Shown here: positions 10,252 to 13,639 of the stretch, piece after piece | Position numbering within the stretch: position 1 is the first letter of the stretch | Layout of the letters: each line of letters starts with the position of its first letter | Assembly: GCA_947089135.1 (NCBI GenBank) | Contig: CAMUJF010000031.1 | Coordinates: 1-13,639, forward strand | Source of the DNA: an uncultured Clostridia bacterium | GTDB taxonomy: Bacteria > Bacillota > Clostridia > Oscillospirales > Ruminococcaceae | DNA length: 13,639 nt | Direction: 5' to 3' | Program-made: the position numbers and the translations under genes | The notes under the pieces: generated by a model | Databases searched by the model: none | The model's input: only the letters and a program-made list of their open reading frames with translations | Told to the model about the DNA's origin: nothing

Positions 10252-13083
10252 ATGCCTATTGATAAGATCACAATAAAGGGAGCGCGTGAACACAATCTGA
10301 AAAACGTAAACCTTGAAATTCCGCGCGACAAGCTTGTTGTTATGACGGGACTTTCTGGTTCGGGCAAATCCTCTCTTGCGTTCGACACTATTTATGCGGA
10401 CGGTCAGAGACGCTATATGGAAAGTCTTTCCTCTTACGCGAGAATGTTTCTCGGACAAATGGAAAAACCCGACGTAGACAGCATTGAGGGACTCTCTCCC
10501 GCTATTTCTATCGATCAGAAAACTACCTCGAAAAATCCACGTTCCACTGTGGGTACTGTCACGGAAATATACGATTACCTCCGTCTTCTGTACGCAAGGA
10601 TAGGCATACCCCACTGCCCTGTCTGCGGACGCGAAATAAAGCAGCAGACCGTAGATCAGATCGTCGACAGGATAATGGAACTTCCCGCAGGAACCAAAAT
10701 ACAGCTTCTTGCTCCCGTTATAAGAGGGCGCAAGGGAGAACATACAAAGGAAATAGAACGGGCAAGAAAGGCGGGATACGTTCGTATCCGCGCGGACGGC
10801 ATCATTTACGACCTTTCCGAGGAAATAAAGCTTGAGAAAAACAAAAAACACAGCATTGAGATAGTCATTGACCGTCTTGTTATCAAGGATGGCATTGAAA
10901 ACCGTCTTGCGGACAGCGTTGAGACTGTTGCAGCCATTTCGGGAGGACTCGTTATCGCTGACGTTATTGACGGTGAGGAAATGCTTTTTTCTCAGAATTA
11001 CGCCTGTCCCGAACACGGCGTTTCCATTGACGAGCTTGCTCCGAGAATGTTTTCGTTCAATAATCCTTTCGGAGCCTGCGCTAAATGTACCGGTCTGGGA
11101 GTATTCCGCAAAATTGACCCCGACCTGATAATTCCCAACAAAGACCTGTCAATCAGGCAGGGTGCGGTAAAGGCTATGGGCTGGGCAACTACCGACGAAA
11201 GCTCAATTGCTATGATGTACTTCAAGGGTATCGCACAGTATTACGGCGTATCCCTTGATACTCCTGTAAAAGACCTGCCGAAAGAGGCGGTTGACGCGAT
11301 ACTGTACGGTACAGACGGAGTAAAGCTTAAACTGCACCGCTCCACAGAATACGGCGGAGGAGTTTACTACCAGCCCTTTGAGGGAATTATTCCCAACATG
11401 GAAAGACGTTACCGCGACACCAATTCAGAGTTCAGTAAAAACGAGATAGAGGACTGCATGACCGAAACGCCGTGTCCCGACTGTCACGGTCACAGACTGA
11501 AAAAGGAAAGCCTTGCTGTTACAGTCGGAGGAAAAAATATTTCCGAGCTTTGTAATCTTTCCGTTAATGACTGCTTCGACTTCATAAACGGTCTGGAGCT
11601 TTCGAAGCGCGATAAAATGATAAGCGGTCAGATAGTCAAGGAGATAAAGTCCCGTCTGGGATTCCTCAAAAGCGTGGGACTGGAATACCTTACCCTGTCC
11701 CGTTCCGCGGGAACTCTCAGCGGCGGCGAGAGCCAGCGCATACGTCTTGCTACTCAGATAGGTTCATCGCTTATGGGCGTTTTGTATATTCTGGACGAGC
11801 CGTCAATAGGTCTGCACCAGCGTGACAACAACAAGCTGATAGCTACCCTGAAGCGCCTCCGCGATTTGGGCAACACCCTCATTGTGGTAGAGCATGACGA
11901 GGACACAATGTACGCCGCCGACTATATCGTTGACATAGGTCCTTACGCGGGCGTAAACGGCGGAGAGGTCATATGCACAGGTACGGTAGACGACATCAAA
12001 GCCTGCAAAAAATCAATTACAGGACAGTACCTCAGCGGCAAGCGGTTTATTCCCGTACCAAATGAACGGCGCACGGGAAACGGCGTTACTCTTGACGTTA
12101 TCGGTGCGTCCGAGCATAATCTGAAAAATATTGACGTTTCAATACCTCTGGGTACGTTTACCTGCGTTACGGGAGTTTCGGGCAGCGGAAAATCCTCGCT
12201 AGTAAACGAGATAATCTACAAACATCTCGCAGGAAAGCTCAACCGCGCAAAGATACGTCCCGGAAGCTTCAAGCGCATGGACGGTCTTGAAAACCTTGAC
12301 AAGGTAATTGCTATCGACCAGTCCCCTATCGGCAGGACGCCGCGCTCCAATCCCGCAACCTACACAGGACTTTTTACCGATATCCGCGACCTTTTTGCCA
12401 ATACAAACGACGCTAAAATGAAAGGCTACACAAGCGGAAGATTTTCATTCAACGTCAAGGGCGGACGGTGCGAAGCCTGCGAGGGCGACGGCATAATCAA
12501 AATAGAAATGCACTTTCTGCCTGACGTATACGTTCCCTGCGAGGTCTGCAAGGGGCAGCGCTATAACCGCGAGACCCTTGATGTTCACTACAAAGGCAAG
12601 TCCATATATGACGTTTTGGAAATGACTGTGGACGAGGGAGCCGAGTTTTTCGCCAATATCCCGAAGCTTGCCCGCAAGCTTCGGACTCTTCAGGACGTAG
12701 GTTTGGGGTACATCAAAATAGGACAGCCCGCAACTACGCTTTCGGGAGGCGAAGCCCAGCGCGTGAAGCTTGCCACAGAGCTTTCCAAGCGCGCCACGGG
12801 ACGTACTATTTACATTCTTGACGAGCCTACAACAGGACTGCACACCGCCGATGTACACAAGCTTGTTGACGTTTTGCAGTCTCTTGCGGACACAGGAAAC
12901 ACCATTCTTGTTATCGAGCACAACCTGGACGTTATCAAGTGCGCTGACTATATCATAGACTTAGGTCCAGAGGGAGGCGATGGCGGCGGTACTGTTGTAA
13001 AGTGCGGAACTCCCGAAGAGATAGCTGCCTGCAAAGACTCATATACAGGCAAGTACCTGAAAAAGATGCTGAAAAAAGGCTGA
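10252..13083 (+). CDS. uvrA: UvrABC system protein A (excinuclease ATPase subunit)
   Basis: UvrA is the dimeric ABC ATPase that scans DNA for bulky damage and loads UvrB. The 943-residue product is complete. First ATPase: Walker A GLSGSGKSS (33-41), signature LSGGESQR (489-496), Walker B LDEPSIGLH (514-522). Second ATPase: Walker A GVSGSGKSS (641-649), LSGGEAQR (830-837), LDEPTTGLH (856-864). Zinc sites: C252-x2-H255 with C276-x2-C279 in the first half, and C740-x2-C743 with C763-x2-C766 in the second; a CPVC pair at 122-125 and CPDCHGH at 408-414 lie elsewhere. ATG 10252 follows GGAAAGGAAG by about eight bases. Its neighbour uvrB is separated by the small opposite-strand gene, so the two Uvr genes are not one operon here. 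Confidence 0.98.
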   Translation: MPIDKITIKGAREHNLKNVNLEIPRDKLVVMTGLSGSGKSSLAFDTIYADGQRRYMESLSSYARMFLGQMEKPDVDSIEGLSPAISIDQKTTSKNPRSTVGTVTEIYDYLRLLYARIGIPHCPVCGREIKQQTVDQIVDRIMELPAGTKIQLLAPVIRGRKGEHTKEIERARKAGYVRIRADGIIYDLSEEIKLEKNKKHSIEIVIDRLVIKDGIENRLADSVETVAAISGGLVIADVIDGEEMLFSQNYACPEHGVSIDELAPRMFSFNNPFGACAKCTGLGVFRKIDPDLIIPNKDLSIRQGAVKAMGWATTDESSIAMMYFKGIAQYYGVSLDTPVKDLPKEAVDAILYGTDGVKLKLHRSTEYGGGVYYQPFEGIIPNMERRYRDTNSEFSKNEIEDCMTETPCPDCHGHRLKKESLAVTVGGKNISELCNLSVNDCFDFINGLELSKRDKMISGQIVKEIKSRLGFLKSVGLEYLTLSRSAGTLSGGESQRIRLATQIGSSLMGVLYILDEPSIGLHQRDNNKLIATLKRLRDLGNTLIVVEHDEDTMYAADYIVDIGPYAGVNGGEVICTGTVDDIKACKKSITGQYLSGKRFIPVPNERRTGNGVTLDVIGASEHNLKNIDVSIPLGTFTCVTGVSGSGKSSLVNEIIYKHLAGKLNRAKIRPGSFKRMDGLENLDKVIAIDQSPIGRTPRSNPATYTGLFTDIRDLFANTNDAKMKGYTSGRFSFNVKGGRCEACEGDGIIKIEMHFLPDVYVPCEVCKGQRYNRETLDVHYKGKSIYDVLEMTVDEGAEFFANIPKLARKLRTLQDVGLGYIKIGQPATTLSGGEAQRVKLATELSKRATGRTIYILDEPTTGLHTADVHKLVDVLQSLADTGNTILVIEHNLDVIKCADYIIDLGPEGGDGGGTVVKCGTPEEIAACKDSYTGKYLKKMLKKG

Positions 13084-13111
13084 ACACAATAAAGAAGTAT
13101 TTTTGATTTTT

Positions 13112-13147
13112 AGGGAAAGGCTGCTTGATTGCAGCCTTTCCCTTTTT
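13112..13147 (+). terminator. Intrinsic terminator of uvrA
   Basis: AGGGAAAGGCTGC (13112-13124), a 6-nt loop and GCAGCCTTTCCCT (13131-13143) form a perfect 13-bp stem running into TTTTT (13143-13147). It lies 28 nt after the uvrA stop. Confidence 0.92.
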
Positions 13148-13221
13148 ACCGTACTCCCTGCGGTCTGCGATTGCCGTGAAAACAGCAATGTTGAACCGAT
13201 AATAAATGTCAATCTGCTGTA

Positions 13222-13256
13222 CCGCCGCAATTACTCTTTACCAGCAATTGCGGCGG
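13222..13256. terminator. GC-rich hairpin between converging genes, no T-run
   Basis: CCGCCGCAATT (13222-13232) and AATTGCGGCGG (13246-13256) form a perfect 11-bp stem with a 13-nt loop, 28 bp past the stop of the leftward gene. Neither side has a T-run. It may be the terminator of that gene, an mRNA 3'-end stabiliser, or a protein-binding dyad. Confidence 0.45.
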
Positions 13257-13284
13257 AATAAAATTAAAAGGTTTATAAATCAAA

Positions 13285-13639
13285 TTACTTTTTCAGCATA
13301 CGTTTTTTCAAGAACATAACCAATATTCCCAAACCGGCAATTCCGCAGATTATCGGAATTATCGCATACCGCTTTTCGGGAATAGCTTCACTGTCCGCAA
13401 ATGCCTCCGCTTCGGAGGAAACGTCCTCAACGTAAGGCTCATCGTATATTACCTCATCTTCCTTTTGGGATGTAATTTCCGAAACAGTGGGGGGTACGGC
13501 GGATATGTACGGCAAAATAGTTGTTGTCGGCGCGAACGGTTTTGACGGCGTTGTCGGAGTTGTCGTTTCAGCCGGAGTTGCCAGTTCTGACGTAGTTGTG
13601 GTTTCTGTTGGAGTTGTCGGCTCTGTCGTAGTTGTGGTT
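13285..13639 (-). CDS. C-terminal part of a Thr-rich membrane-anchored surface protein (partial)
   Basis: The minus-strand frame is open from the window edge to TAA at 13285-13287, giving 117 visible residues; the start lies outside. The order is Thr/Pro-rich repeats of 12 residues (TTTTTEPTTPTE, then TTTTSELATPAE), a Pro/Thr linker (SKPFAPTTTILPYISAVPP), an acidic stretch (KEDEVIYDEPYVEDVSSEAE), and a C-terminal helix YAIIPIICGIAGLGILVMFL followed by KKRMLKK. This architecture is a stalk, an extended spacer and a membrane anchor with a positively charged cytoplasmic tail, as in cell-surface proteins of Gram-positive bacteria. No LPXTG motif is seen, so a transmembrane anchor is more likely than sortase attachment. 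The function lies in the missing N-terminal part. A TTG at 13515 is only an internal codon, not the start. Confidence 0.75.
   Translation of the reverse strand, partial: TTTTTEPTTPTETTTTSELATPAETTTPTTPSKPFAPTTTILPYISAVPPTVSEITSQKEDEVIYDEPYVEDVSSEAEAFADSEAIPEKRYAIIPIICGIAGLGILVMFLKKRMLKK
13567..13638 (-). repeat. Two 36-bp imperfect tandem repeats coding Thr-rich 12-mers
   Basis: Two 36-bp units (13638-13603 and 13602-13567 on the minus strand) encode TTTTTEPTTPTE and TTTTSELATPAE. A third, diverged unit follows (TTTPTTPSKPFA). The array continues to the window edge, so more copies may lie outside. Such stalk repeats often vary in number between strains. Confidence 0.65.

Noticed and set aside
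10228..11016. 262-codon minus-strand frame
   Set aside because: It is antisense to the start of uvrA, with no RBS and no family resemblance.
13440..13560. LPXTG sortase signal in the right-edge surface protein
   Set aside because: The only similar string is ILPYIS, without Thr-Gly, and it lies far from the C-terminal helix.

Overview
The window looks like a chromosomal segment of a mid-to-low GC Firmicute, most likely a gut clostridium of the Ruminococcus/Oscillospiraceae type. This is an inference from several signs: near-universal Shine-Dalgarno sites (AAAGGA, GGAGG), TTGNNN-17-TATAAT promoters, AT-rich intergenic DNA, TSCPD and DUF2284 family genes, and a Thr/Pro-rich surface protein ending in a membrane anchor. 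No tRNA, rRNA, CRISPR array, insertion sequence or phage gene is visible. Most of the window is housekeeping DNA.

Left part (1-1860). The first codons of a minus-strand gene lie at the left edge, with a good RBS and promoter. A gene-poor, AT-rich stretch follows. It holds a plus-strand promoter placed just before an intrinsic-terminator-like hairpin (a possible ~60-nt RNA or attenuator), a second AT-only hairpin, a doubtful 53-codon ORF and a 13-bp hairpin. A short minus-strand ORF of unknown function, perhaps a remnant, ends next to that last hairpin. Next is a minus-strand DUF2284 cysteine-rich gene with a clear terminator and two candidate promoters.

Middle (1867-6018). Five minus-strand genes form a probable operon read from right to left: PHP phosphoesterase, an unrecognised 312-residue protein, malic enzyme, a TSCPD four-cysteine protein and a DUF218/YdcF membrane protein. 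Gaps are 32, 25 and 57 bp, and the last pair overlaps as TAATG. A promoter (TTGCAA-18-TATAAT) lies upstream of the PHP gene, with a cre-like site behind it. Upstream, and separately transcribed, is an RluA-family pseudouridine synthase gene with a GTG start.

Right part (7130-13640). Divergent from the RluA gene is a plus-strand repair cluster: radC, then uvrB 13 bp later. Beyond uvrB, on the opposite strand, is a 48-residue gene too short for ordinary gene finding but with a strong RBS and an intrinsic terminator. It diverges from uvrA, which is complete and ends at a textbook terminator. UvrA and UvrB together form the nucleotide-excision damage-recognition machinery. The window ends in the C-terminal part of a minus-strand surface protein with 12-residue Thr-rich repeats and a C-terminal transmembrane helix.

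The least explained items are the promoter-plus-hairpin unit at 98-195, the 312-residue protein inside the malic enzyme operon, the 48-residue gene between uvrB and uvrA, and the double promoter/dyad/overlapping ORF in front of the DUF2284 gene. I did not find a clear new defence or mobile system.
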